Assembly: GCF_000619945.1 (NCBI RefSeq)
Contig: NZ_JHVC01000002.1
Coordinates: 124,001-188,000 of the forward strand
Source of the DNA: Clostridium lundense DSM 17049
Lineage (GTDB): Bacteria > Bacillota > Clostridia > Clostridiales > Clostridiaceae
Reading direction: 5' to 3'
DNA length: 64,000 nt
The notes below the pieces were generated by a model that was given only the letters and a program-made list of their open reading frames with translations, was not told the origin of the DNA and did no database searches. Positions 55,192-63,963 of the stretch are shown one piece after another. The position numbers and the translations under genes were made by a program. Each line of letters opens with the position of its first letter. The first letter of the stretch is position 1.

Positions 55192-55911
55192 ATGATTTCT
55201 CCTACTATGGTTAAGATTATATCTCATCTTCCAAAGGGGCTCGTTGCTTCTGTTTCAAAGAAAATTTTAAATGGTTATCTTAAAAAGTATGCAAATATAG
55301 AAGTAAAAGGTTTAGAGAACTTAAAGAATATAAAAAAGCCAATATTATTTATTTGTAATCATTTAAGTAATTCTGATGCATTAGTTATAAATCATGTTTT
55401 AAAAGATCAAGACATAACTTTTGTAGCTGGAATAAAACTTTCACATAATCCTCTTACAAATTTAGGAATAAGCATGACTAAAACTATAACTATTAAGCCT
55501 AATACAGCAGATAAAGATTCTATATCTAATATAATAAAAACCTTAAAACAGGGAAATAATATACTGATTTTTCCCGAAGGAACTAGAAGTAGAGTAGGCA
55601 GTATGATAGAAGGCAAAAAGGGTGTAGTTTTAATACAAAAATTATCCAGAGCTACAGTGATTCCTATGTCAATATTTGGATCTGAAAAGTTGCTTCCAAT
55701 AAATGAGGAAGGTATGGATAAAGAAAAGTTTCAGTATGCAGATGTAAAAATTACTATAGGTAAAGCATTAGACATACCTAAACGAGAAGAGGGCGAAGAA
55801 AAGCATCACTATGAAGATAGAGTGCTAAATTATATGATGAAAAATATAGCGGCACTTTTACCTAAGAAATATCAAGGAGTTTACAAGATAGATAATAGAG
55901 ATAATAGATGA
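55192..55911 (+). CDS. plsC: 1-acyl-sn-glycerol-3-phosphate acyltransferase
   Basis: A 239-residue membrane-associated acyltransferase of phospholipid synthesis. The active-site HxxxxD is in CNHLSNSDAL near residue 65, and the glycerol-phosphate motif is FPEGTRSR. The ATG at 55192 follows AAGGTGGAG; an in-frame start 12 bases upstream overlaps it. Confidence 0.92.
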   Translation: MISPTMVKIISHLPKGLVASVSKKILNGYLKKYANIEVKGLENLKNIKKPILFICNHLSNSDALVINHVLKDQDITFVAGIKLSHNPLTNLGISMTKTITIKPNTADKDSISNIIKTLKQGNNILIFPEGTRSRVGSMIEGKKGVVLIQKLSRATVIPMSIFGSEKLLPINEEGMDKEKFQYADVKITIGKALDIPKREEGEEKHHYEDRVLNYMMKNIAALLPKKYQGVYKIDNRDNR

Positions 55912-55928
55912 TATAAGAAAATATTTTT

Positions 55929-55985
55929 TTATCTGTACTCTGTGCTTTGTTATCTGTTATCTGTTATCTGTACTCTGAAATAAGG
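55929..55985. repeat. Short tandem repeat between plsC and nth
   Basis: TTATCTG occurs three times in tandem (55950-55970), flanked by direct repeats of ATCTGTACTCTG (55931-55942 and 55966-55977). The end TCTGTACTCTGAAATAAG recurs with one mismatch at 58125-58142. Confidence 0.85.
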
Positions 55986-55998
55986 GTGTGGTGAAAAT

Positions 55999-56640
55999 AT
56001 GAATAAAGAAGGTATAGATAAAGTATTAGAAATATTAAGGCAAACGTATCCTGATGCAAAGTGTGCTTTAAATTTTGATTCTCCTTATGAATTGTTGATA
56101 TCTACTATATTATCTGCTCAATGTACGGATAAAAGAGTAAATATAGTTACAAAAGATTTGTATAAGGAGTATAATACCCCAGAAAAAATGGTAACTCTTT
56201 CAGAAGAGGAGTTAGGGGATAAGATTAGAAGTTGCGGTTTTTATAAAAATAAAAGCAAAAATATACTGGAAGCCTCAAAGACTATATTGAGTGAACATAA
56301 TGGAAGAGTACCAAGTACTATGGATGAGTTAACCAAGTTGCCAGGTGTTGGTAGAAAAACTGCTAATGTAGTTTTATCCAATGCTTTTGGTGTACCTGCT
56401 ATAGCAGTAGATACTCATGTTTTTAGAGTCTCCAATAGAATTGGGTTAGCAAAAGGCAAAACCCCAGAGCAAGCAGAAAAAGAATTAATGAAAAATGTAC
56501 CTAAAGACATGTGGAGTGACACTCATCATTATTTAATATGGCATGGTAGGAATATATGCAAGGCTAGAAAGCCTGAATGTGAAAAGTGCCCTTTAGCTCC
56601 ATATTGTGAGTATTTTGCTGGAGCAAGTAAAGAGGAGTAA
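55999..56640 (+). CDS. nth: Endonuclease III
   Basis: A 213-residue base-excision repair glycosylase and AP lyase for oxidised pyrimidines. Catalytic residues are the Lys in LPGVGRKTANVV (helix-hairpin-helix) and Asp in VDTHVFR. A C-terminal [4Fe-4S] loop has CKARKPECEKCPLAPYC. The start follows AAGGGTG. Confidence 0.97.
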   Translation: MNKEGIDKVLEILRQTYPDAKCALNFDSPYELLISTILSAQCTDKRVNIVTKDLYKEYNTPEKMVTLSEEELGDKIRSCGFYKNKSKNILEASKTILSEHNGRVPSTMDELTKLPGVGRKTANVVLSNAFGVPAIAVDTHVFRVSNRIGLAKGKTPEQAEKELMKNVPKDMWSDTHHYLIWHGRNICKARKPECEKCPLAPYCEYFAGASKEE

Positions 56641-56668
56641 TGAACAATAACTATTTTTTATTTAGTGA

Positions 56669-56713
56669 AGAATTGATAGTTGAAAGTAGAAAGTTTCCAT
56701 TGTATTCAATTCT
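56669..56713. repeat. Inverted repeat between nth and the malic enzyme gene
   Basis: AGAATTGA (56669-56676) and TCAATTCT (56706-56713), similar in sequence to the longer repeats at 46385-46459 and 63752-63784. Confidence 0.5.
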
Positions 56714-56749
56714 CAATTATTTTAATTTAAACAAAGAAGGGAGGGAGCT

Positions 56750-56776
56750 TTGTTAGATTTAATCTATGCAAGCTAA
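56750..56776 (+). CDS. Possible 8-codon leader ORF before the malic enzyme gene
   Basis: A TTG at 56750 with a strong GGGAGGGAG site just upstream encodes MLDLIYAS then stops. The malic enzyme ATG 24 bases later lacks a site of its own, so this ORF may load ribosomes for it. It may also be chance. Confidence 0.3.
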   Translation: MLDLIYAS

Positions 56777-56800
56777 GGTTAAGTTTAATAAGCGTTAAAA

Positions 56801-57973
56801 ATGGATATTAAAGAAGAAGCTTTAAAAATGCATTCAGAGAAAAAAGGTAAATTAGAGGTAATAGGGAAAGTTCATGTAAAGGATAGACATGATTTAGCGG
56901 TGGCATATACTCCTGGAGTTGCTGAACCTTGTATAGAAATTTCCAAGGATAAGGATAAGGTATATGAATATACAATAAAGGGAAACACAGTAGGAGTAGT
57001 AACAAATGGTACTGCAGTTTTAGGGTTAGGAAATATAGGAGCAAGTGCAGGGTTACCTGTAATGGAAGGAAAAGCACTATTATTTAAGGAATTTGCAGGA
57101 ATAGATGCTTTCCCAATTTGTTTAGATACGGAGGATCCTGAAGAGATAATAAATACTGTAAAACTTATATCCCCAGTTTTTGGAGGAATAAACCTTGAGG
57201 ATATAAAAGCACCGGAATGTTTTTATATAGAGAAAAGATTAAAAGAAGAATTAGATATTCCTGTATTTCATGATGATCAACATGGAACAGCTATAGTAGT
57301 TTTAGCAGGATTATATAATGCACTAAAATTAGTTAATAAAAACTTGGAAGAAGCTAAGATTGTAATAAATGGAGCAGGTTCAGCAGGTATTGCTATTTGT
57401 AAACTTTTGTTAAATGCTGGAGCTAAAAATGTTACTATGTGTGATATTAACGGAGCCTTAGTAGAAGGTGACGAAAGATTAAATCCAGCTCAAAGAGAAA
57501 TAGCAAAGGTTACAAATAGAGAATTGGAAAGAGGAACTCTTAAAGATGTAATAAAAGGAAAAGATGTATTTGTAGGAGTTTCTGCACCTAAGGTATTAAC
57601 TAAAGAAATGGTAGCTACTATGAATAAAGATAGTATAGTCTTTGCTATGGCAAATCCTACACCAGAAATAATGCCTGATGAAGCTAAAGAAGGTGGAGCA
57701 AGGGTTGTGGCTACTGGAAGATCTGATTTTCCAAATCAGATAAATAATGTGCTTGTATTCCCAGGAATATTTAGAGGAGCTTTAGATGTAAGAGCAAAAG
57801 AAATAAATGAGGATATGAAGCTTGCAGCAGCGAAAGGAATTGCTAATCTTATAAAGGATGAGGAATTAAAGGAAGATTACATAATCCCAGATCCATTTAA
57901 CAAAGAAGTGTGTGAATCTGTAGCAAAAGAAGTAAGAAGAATAGCAAGAGAACTAGGCGTAGCTAAGATATAG
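56801..57973 (+). CDS. NAD-dependent malic enzyme
   Basis: A 390-residue short-form malic enzyme that converts malate to pyruvate and CO2. Conserved parts are AYTPGVAEPC near residue 40, the metal and Lys segment NLEDIKAPECFYIEK, HDDQHGTA and the NAD loop GAGSAGIAICKLL. There is an in-frame stop 12 bases before the ATG, so the start is not further upstream, yet no Shine-Dalgarno sequence precedes it. NAD versus NADP use cannot be decided with certainty. Confidence 0.94.
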   Translation: MDIKEEALKMHSEKKGKLEVIGKVHVKDRHDLAVAYTPGVAEPCIEISKDKDKVYEYTIKGNTVGVVTNGTAVLGLGNIGASAGLPVMEGKALLFKEFAGIDAFPICLDTEDPEEIINTVKLISPVFGGINLEDIKAPECFYIEKRLKEELDIPVFHDDQHGTAIVVLAGLYNALKLVNKNLEEAKIVINGAGSAGIAICKLLLNAGAKNVTMCDINGALVEGDERLNPAQREIAKVTNRELERGTLKDVIKGKDVFVGVSAPKVLTKEMVATMNKDSIVFAMANPTPEIMPDEAKEGGARVVATGRSDFPNQINNVLVFPGIFRGALDVRAKEINEDMKLAAAKGIANLIKDEELKEDYIIPDPFNKEVCESVAKEVRRIARELGVAKI

Positions 57974-58015
57974 TTTTATTGCTTTTGAATATAAAGTATA
58001 ATTTAATAGAGTAAA

Positions 58016-58060
58016 AATAAGTGGGTAGACTGTTGCAATGAAGTTTACTCACTTATTTTT
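58016..58060 (+). terminator. Terminator after the malic enzyme gene
   Basis: A stem between AATAAGTGGGTAGACT (58016-58031) and AGTTTACTCACTTATT (58041-58056), with G-U pairs, followed by T. Confidence 0.75.
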
Positions 58061-58118
58061 ATCAGCTGCTTTTGATTTTTACTAAAAGATACACTATTTT
58101 TTATATATAATCTTTCAT

Positions 58119-59363
58119 TTATCCTCTGTATTCTGAAATAAGTTTTCTTCTTAAAAAGTCCAATGCAATAGTAACAGTTCTTGCCCTTATTGATTGTCTA
58201 TTTCCAGCTAAATTTAATTTTTCAACATATATTTTTCCGTTTATATAAAGACCAATATAAACAAGTCCCACAGGCTTTTCAGTGCTTCCGCCGCCGGGGC
58301 CTGCAATACCAGTTGTAGAAATTCCTATAGCTGCTCCAGAAGTTCTAGCTATACCCTGTGCCATTTCAGCAGCAGTTTGTTCACTTACAGCTCCAAAATA
58401 ATTTAAGGTTTCTGGTCTAACACCTAATCTTCTCATCTTTGCATTATTACTATAAGTAACAGCTCCTTCTATAAGTACTTCTGAAATGCCAGGATAATTT
58501 ACAAGCCTTCCGCATAAAAGACCTCCTGTACAAGATTCTGATATTGCAATTGTTAAATTATTATCTATAAGCATTTTTCCTATAACACTTTCTAGAGAAT
58601 CTTCATCAATTCCATAAACATTATCTCCAAGGATATGTCTAATTTCTTTTTCTATAGGATCTATTAAAGCATAGCCTTCTCCCTTAGTTTTAGCTTTTGC
58701 AGTTATTCGGAGTGTTACCTCATTTTCTTTAGCATAAGGGGCTACTGTTGGATTAGATTGATTATCGATAATATGGCCTATTTTTGTCGCTACAGAGGAT
58801 TCTCCCATACCACATATTTTAAGGGTTTTAGATATTAATGTATATTCATTAAATTTTTGAAGATAAGGTACAACGTAGTCTTCAAACATAGGGATATTTT
58901 CTTTTGGTGGGCCAGGAAGTAGTACTAAGGTTTTACCATTTCCATTTATTATACAACCTGGTGCGGTACCATGATTATTTGGAAGGATTATAGAACCTTC
59001 AGGAAAATAAGCTTGCTTTTTATTATTTTCACTTATTTCTTTATTTTGTCTTCTGAAGTATCCTTCTATTAGTTCTAAAGATTCTTTATGAAGAACCATT
59101 TTTTTACCGAAGTATTCAGCTGCTATTTCTTTAGTTAAATCATCTTTAGTAGGGCCTAAACCTCCAGTAGTTATAACTATATCAGATCTTCTAAATGCCA
59201 AATCTAATTCTTGTCGAACTCTTTCGCCATTGTCCCCTATTACGGATTGATGATAAATGAATATACCCATATCTGCTAACCTTCTAGATAGATATTGAGC
59301 GTTAGTGTTTAAAATATCTCCCAGTAATAGTTCGGTTCCTACCGCAACTATTTCACCAATCAT
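58119..59363 (-). CDS. cinA: CinA-type NMN amidase / competence-damage protein
   Basis: A 414-residue protein. Residues 1-170 are the molybdopterin-binding-like CinA domain (ELLLGDILNTNAQYLSRRLADMG, TTGGLGPTKDDLT, LLPGPPKE). About 255-414 are the PncC-type NMN deamidase domain (ISESCTGGLLCGRL, GIAGPGGG). CinA recycles pyridine nucleotides and is linked to competence in some Firmicutes. The start follows AGGAGG. The last residues ISEYRG are encoded by a repeat also found at 55968-55985. Confidence 0.95.
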   Translation of the reverse strand: MIGEIVAVGTELLLGDILNTNAQYLSRRLADMGIFIYHQSVIGDNGERVRQELDLAFRRSDIVITTGGLGPTKDDLTKEIAAEYFGKKMVLHKESLELIEGYFRRQNKEISENNKKQAYFPEGSIILPNNHGTAPGCIINGNGKTLVLLPGPPKENIPMFEDYVVPYLQKFNEYTLISKTLKICGMGESSVATKIGHIIDNQSNPTVAPYAKENEVTLRITAKAKTKGEGYALIDPIEKEIRHILGDNVYGIDEDSLESVIGKMLIDNNLTIAISESCTGGLLCGRLVNYPGISEVLIEGAVTYSNNAKMRRLGVRPETLNYFGAVSEQTAAEMAQGIARTSGAAIGISTTGIAGPGGGSTEKPVGLVYIGLYINGKIYVEKLNLAGNRQSIRARTVTIALDFLRRKLISEYRG

Positions 59364-59540
59364 AAACTAAGACCTCCTTGAATTAAGTTTTTGTAAAAGA
59401 AAGTATTTACGATTTAATTTTACCACAATATTGAATATGATTGGAAAAAGATTATGATATAATATTATTTAGTATAGTTGATAAAAGTGGTAAATATGGA
59501 AGCAGTTATAGACCAGGCAAAAAGTGGAGGTATTTTTAGT

Positions 59541-59789
59541 ATGTTTCGTATTGGGATATGTGATGATGAATCAATGATATGTTCTCAGATTGAAGATATA
59601 GTATTAAAAGTCAGCAATGAAATCAAGGAAAAAATTGAAATGGAAGTGTTTTATTCGGGAGAAGAACTATGTGAATATATGTTAAATCAATCAAGTTTTG
59701 ATTTGATTTTTTTAGATATTGAATTAAAGTTATTAAATGGTGTTCAGGTTGGTAGGAAAATACAAGAGGAAATGAAAAAATATATATAA
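59541..59789 (+). pseudogene. Truncated AgrA-type response regulator receiver
   Basis: An 82-residue fragment of a LytTR-class receiver: MFRIGICDDE with the acidic pair Asp8/Asp9 and phospho-acceptor Asp59 in LIFLDIEL. It stops after the third helix, so the conserved Thr and Lys and the whole LytTR DNA-binding domain are missing. The ATG at 59541 follows GGAGG; a longer frame from 59478 has no site. It lies 17 bases before the CPBP gene. Confidence 0.8.
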
Positions 59790-59806
59790 TAATGAGGTGG
59801 TAAAAA

Positions 59807-60802
59807 GTGTCTGAATACAATTTCTCCAACAAAGATCTTTTTATATTTTTTGCGGTAACTTTTGGCTTGACCATAGGTATGGGCATTGTTATGGGGTTTG
59901 CATACACTAAATACCCATTGGATTCTTTTACCTTGACACAGGCATATTATCCATCTATAGGTGTTATGACAGCTTTATTGTTAAACAAAGAAAGACGCAA
60001 AAACCTTCCCATGAAATTTTATGGAACTTATTTGTTTTTTACCATTACATCAATTTTAGTTCTTTTAATAGACATATATGTACTTCATAAAGATCCAAAT
60101 GCGTATATGAACATGGTGTGGGTTATAGGAAGCATTACCTTATGTCTTGTATACTTTGCAGATAAAAAAGAGAAAATATATGATTTCGGATTGGGGCTTG
60201 GAAAAAATGTGAAGGCATCTATTGGGTATATTTTGTTATTTGTGGTTCTATGTATATGTGGAAACTTTTTAAGTGCACTTACCTTGGGAAACGGTAAAAA
60301 ATTTATTGATGCTTTCATAAACACAAAAAGATCCACTGGCTTGATTTACTTCCCGAGTCTGTGTATTGCATTTTTAGGAGAAGAATATGGCTGGAGATAT
60401 TTCCTTCAACCTGCTCTTCAACAAAGAATCGGTAAACGAAAGGGTGTAATTCTTTTGGGCATTATATGGGGTATATGGCATTTGCCAATAAACCTGTTTT
60501 ATTATAGTCCAATGACGCCTTTTTACTCTATTCTAAATCAATTGATTATCTGTATTTCCTATTCTATATTCTTTGGTTTTGTGTATATGAAGACAGAGAA
60601 CATATGGACTGTTTCTATAATCCATTGCGTAAACAATGGAATTCTTCCTATTCTTAACAATGCTGTAGGGATTAATGTTGTTCTTAACGGGAAATTAGTA
60701 TTAGCAAACTTAATTTGTTTCTGTGTAGTCTATTTGCCTTTCCTATTTACAAAAGAATACAGGAAGGATGAAAGAGAAGTAGAGTTTACAAATAAGTTAT
60801 AA
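59807..60802 (+). CDS. CPBP-family intramembrane protease
   Basis: A 331-residue membrane protein with about eight segments and the CPBP (Abi/CAAX-protease-like) motifs EEYGWR near residue 190, IWGIWHLP and HCVNN. In Gram-positive bacteria such genes often give immunity to or process secreted peptides. The start is GTG at 59807, six bases after GAGGTGG. Its neighbours are a truncated AgrA-type receiver and a broken ABC exporter, so it may be a survivor of a peptide locus. Its codon use has more GC-rich codons (such as CTTCCC and TTGACC) than most neighbours. Confidence 0.88.
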   Translation: MSEYNFSNKDLFIFFAVTFGLTIGMGIVMGFAYTKYPLDSFTLTQAYYPSIGVMTALLLNKERRKNLPMKFYGTYLFFTITSILVLLIDIYVLHKDPNAYMNMVWVIGSITLCLVYFADKKEKIYDFGLGLGKNVKASIGYILLFVVLCICGNFLSALTLGNGKKFIDAFINTKRSTGLIYFPSLCIAFLGEEYGWRYFLQPALQQRIGKRKGVILLGIIWGIWHLPINLFYYSPMTPFYSILNQLIICISYSIFFGFVYMKTENIWTVSIIHCVNNGILPILNNAVGINVVLNGKLVLANLICFCVVYLPFLFTKEYRKDEREVEFTNKL

Positions 60803-60824
60803 CAAAGTTTAAGGAATATGAAAT

Positions 60825-62207
60825 ATGACGCAATATAATTTAGAAGTTATGAACCCTATATATTTTGGGTTAACAAAATATTTCAAATATAGGAGAAACT
60901 CAGTTATCAATTTTTATCTTACCTTAGTAGTTCTAATAGTTCCAATTATTAAGTATTTTATAGTTAAAAACATAAATATAAAGCAATTTAAAATAATAAA
61001 AGCTAGAACTAATCAGGAGAGAAAGGCATGGTATTGTGATTATATTATCAAAAATGGAGATAGTTATAAAGAATTAAAAACTTATAAATTATTTGATTAC
61101 TTTATAAATAAGTACAAGAAATATATTGAGGGCTTTAATGCACAGGATTTAAAGATTGCAAAGCAATCTACATTATATCTGTCCATTGTGGATATTGTTG
61201 AGCAGATTTTAACTGCACTTATGTTTGCTTACGTTGCTTATAGTGGATATATTGGTGAAATGTTAATAGGAAATGTCATAACTTATACAAGGACAATTAT
61301 GGATATAAAGTCTTATATTCAAAAAATATTGGAAGCATTTGCAGGTATACAAAAGGAAAGTATTTTTATAGATCAATTATACGATTTTTTAAATTTAAAT
61401 AATAAAAGGGAAGTAACAAATTTAAAGAAAATAGATGAAATAAGAATAGAACATCTTTATTATAAGTATAAAGAATATGGAGACTACATATTAAAAGATA
61501 TTAATTTAACTATAAAAAATGGTGATTTTACTGCTATAATAGGCAGAAATGGAAGTGGGAAAACTACTTTAATAAAAATAATAATGGGATTCTACAATGA
61601 TTATGAAGGTAATATATACATAAATGGAATTGACTTGAGAGAAATAGACAAATCTGAGTTATTAAAAAGAATAGGAACTCTATTTCAGGATTTTGCTAAG
61701 TTTGAAGCTACTTTTAGAGAAAATATAAGCTATGGAAATTTAGATATTATGGGAAACGACAATCGAATTAATGAAATTAGTAATAAATTCAATTTGAAGA
61801 GCTTGACAGCTAATGAACCTAAAAACATTGATGTTTAGTTAGGTTATTGGTTTGATGATGGTAAACAAATATCAATCGGTCAATGGCAGAGGGTTGCCTT
61901 AGCAAGAGCATTTGTAAAAGAAGCTGATTTATATATATTAGATGAACCTAATGCAGCGTTAGATGCTATATCAGAATACAATTTGTCTAATATGTATAAT
62001 GATTTATTGAAAAATAAAATAGGTATAATTGTAGCTCATAGATTCAACAATTTTATTAAGCAGGCTAATAATATAATTGTTTTAGAAAAAGGAGTTGTTG
62101 TAGAAAGCGGGACCCATGAAGAACTCATTGATTTAAAAGGAATTTATAATACGCTATATAATATTCAAATAGGTAATTATGAAACGTATATAAATATATT
62201 TAATTAA
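60825..62207 (+). pseudogene. ABC exporter (membrane plus ATPase), broken by an amber codon and short at the N-terminus
   Basis: The frame runs from 60825 to a TAG at 61836-61838 and continues in the same frame to 62207. The first part has membrane segments and a Walker A (GRNGSGKTT near residue 245); the second has ISIGQWQRVALARAF (signature) and YILDEPNAALDA (Walker B). The TAG sits where related exporters have Gln in the DxQLG segment, so a single CAG to TAG change explains it. The first membrane helices of a full exporter (about 580 residues) also seem absent. Similar exporters move lantibiotics or other peptides. Confidence 0.85.
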
Positions 62208-62299
62208 AATGGAATGTATTTTTGTTATAACAAATTATTTGTATTAATAGTTTGGTAGTGTATAATATAATAAAAAGTAAAGAAGAGAGGTGAGGTTTA

Positions 62300-62908
62300 G
62301 TGGTGGGATACGCTCCCTCACTAAAGGCAAAAATGAATAAAACATTAAGAAATGTATTAATAGTACTTGGAATATTAATAGTATTAATTGCACCAATAAT
62401 ATCTAGTTATAATAAAATGGTATCTTTAGATCAAAAGGTAAAAAGGGCAGAATCTAATATAGATAGCGATCTTCAAAGAAGATCTGATTTAATACCTAAT
62501 TTAGTAGAAACAGTTAAAGGATATGCAAAACAGGAAAAGGATGTATTTACTGATATAGCTAATGCTAGAGCAAAACTTGGTGGAGCACAGAATATAACAG
62601 ATAGAGCTAATGCGGATAATGAATTATCTAGTGCTCTTTCAAGGTTACTTGTAGTTGTAGAAAGATACCCTGAACTTAAATCTAATGAAAATTTTAGATC
62701 ATTAATGATTCAGTTAGAGGGAACAGAAAATAGAATTAATATAGCTAGAAAGGATTATAATAGTACTGTAGACGAATATAATTCTACTATTAAAGGCTTC
62801 CCTAAATCTATAATAGCATCAATTTTTAGATTTGAAGAAAAGAGCTATTATAAGGCTAGTGAAGGAGCAAAGGTAGTACCAAAAGTAGATTTTAACGTAG
62901 GTAAATAA
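62300..62908 (+). CDS. lemA: LemA-family protein
   Basis: A 202-residue protein with one N-terminal membrane segment (about 17-35) and the LemA helical domain (VKRAESNIDSDLQRRSDLIPNLVETVKGYAKQE, RLLVVVERYPELKSNENF, RIAFARKDYN-like stretch). The function is not known. The start is a GTG at 62300, five bases from GAGGTGAGG; the GTG at 62303 and ATG at 62333 are alternatives. It ends two bases before the TPM gene, a common pairing. Confidence 0.92.
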   Translation: MVGYAPSLKAKMNKTLRNVLIVLGILIVLIAPIISSYNKMVSLDQKVKRAESNIDSDLQRRSDLIPNLVETVKGYAKQEKDVFTDIANARAKLGGAQNITDRANADNELSSALSRLLVVVERYPELKSNENFRSLMIQLEGTENRINIARKDYNSTVDEYNSTIKGFPKSIIASIFRFEEKSYYKASEGAKVVPKVDFNVGK

Positions 62909-62910
62909 TT

Positions 62911-63723
62911 ATGAAAAAATTTAAAAAGTTTTTAGGGTTACTATTTTTTATATTAATATTTTCTGTTTTTCCTGTAAACGCAGAAATAAATATACCAAAG
63001 CCCACAAACTTAAAATATGTAAATGATTATGTCAATGTATTAAGCCCAGAGGCAAAGGAATATATAGTGTCTGTAGGAAAAGAACTAGAAGATAAAACAG
63101 GGGCCCAATCAGTAGTAGTTATTGTAAACTCCCTTGGAGAATACGATATAGAAACCTATGCCAATACTCTTTTTAGAAAGTGGCAAATAGGGCAAAAGGA
63201 AAAAAACAATGGTCTTCTTATACTAGTTTCTATGCAGGATAAGAAGAGAAGAGTTGAGGTAGGATATGGCTTAGAGGGACCTATACCAGATGCATATACT
63301 GATAGGGTAATGGAAAGCCTTTTTAAACCAGCTTTTAAAAATAAAGATTATGACAAGGGAATAAAGGAGTCCTATTCAGCTTTTGCAGATGCCATAGCTA
63401 AAGAATATAATGTAAAATTAGAGAAAAATGAAAAAGTTACATTACCGCAACAACAGAAAAATAATAAAACTTCATCCGCAGGACCTGTTATAAAAATAGT
63501 ATTATTCTTATTTATACTTGATTTAGTATTGAATAGGGGTAGAGTTACTAGGCAATTATTAAGTTTCCTATTCTGGGATTCATTCTGGAATGGAAGAGGA
63601 GGCCGTGGTGGTGGTGGCGGTTTCGGAGGTGGTGGTTTTGGCGGAGGTTCCTCTGGTGGGGGAGGCTTCGGTGGCTTTGGAGGAGGCTCCTCAGGAGGAG
63701 GAGGATCTTCCGGAGATTGGTAA
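62911..63723 (+). CDS. TPM-domain (YgcG-type) exported protein with Gly-rich tail
   Basis: A 270-residue protein. Residues 1-24 are a signal peptide ending in VNA. The TPM domain (about 35-165) includes YVNDYVNVLSPEAKEYI, GLLILVSMQDKKRRVEVGYGLEG and ADAIAKEY. Residues about 188-205 are a membrane segment, and the last 45 are almost only Gly and Ser, ending GDW. LemA and TPM proteins often occur together; photosystem repair is known for a plant relative, but the bacterial role is not established. Confidence 0.92.
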   Translation: MKKFKKFLGLLFFILIFSVFPVNAEINIPKPTNLKYVNDYVNVLSPEAKEYIVSVGKELEDKTGAQSVVVIVNSLGEYDIETYANTLFRKWQIGQKEKNNGLLILVSMQDKKRRVEVGYGLEGPIPDAYTDRVMESLFKPAFKNKDYDKGIKESYSAFADAIAKEYNVKLEKNEKVTLPQQQKNNKTSSAGPVIKIVLFLFILDLVLNRGRVTRQLLSFLFWDSFWNGRGGRGGGGGFGGGGFGGGSSGGGGFGGFGGGSSGGGGSSGDW

Positions 63724-63751
63724 TGTAAAAATTGGCAATAGATTTATTTAG

Positions 63752-63788
63752 TGGAGAATTGAAAATGAAAAACTCAATTCTCCATTTT
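63752..63788 (+). repeat. Inverted repeat after the TPM gene, terminator-like
   Basis: TGGAGAATTGA (63752-63762) and TCAATTCTCCA (63774-63784) form a perfect 11-bp stem followed by TTTTT. It resembles repeats at 46385-46459 and 56669-56713. Confidence 0.7.
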
Positions 63789-63864
63789 TAGCTTTAATTT
63801 TAAGCTTTTCTGTAGTGATAATGGAAGAAAAGTATCCATAACTGTCAATTGTCTTCTATAAACT

Positions 63865-63888
63865 AAAAAAGTGCGATGCACTTTTTTA
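63865..63888 (+). terminator. Terminator before the last gene
   Basis: AAAAAAGTGC (63865-63874) pairs with GCACTTTTTT (63878-63887), loop GAT. Confidence 0.85.
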
Positions 63889-63963
63889 TTGTGTTTTTTG
63901 AATAATAAATACAGCAATTGAGAATTATAAAAACAAAACTGCAATTATTTGGGAGGGACTCAT

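Larger units (their letters stand above)
63724..63963. other. Intergenic region with two hairpins
   Basis: Contains the repeat-like inverted sequence 63752-63784, a terminator at 63865-63887, and a stretch (63914-63943) with AATTGAGAATT like the dispersed repeats. No gene was seen. Confidence 0.7.

Noticed and set aside
55929..55985. CRISPR-like array
   Set aside because: The period is only 7 bases with no spacers; it is a microsatellite.
59541..62207. Integrated mobile element around the accessory genes
   Set aside because: No integrase, transposase, tRNA target or flanking direct repeat was seen.
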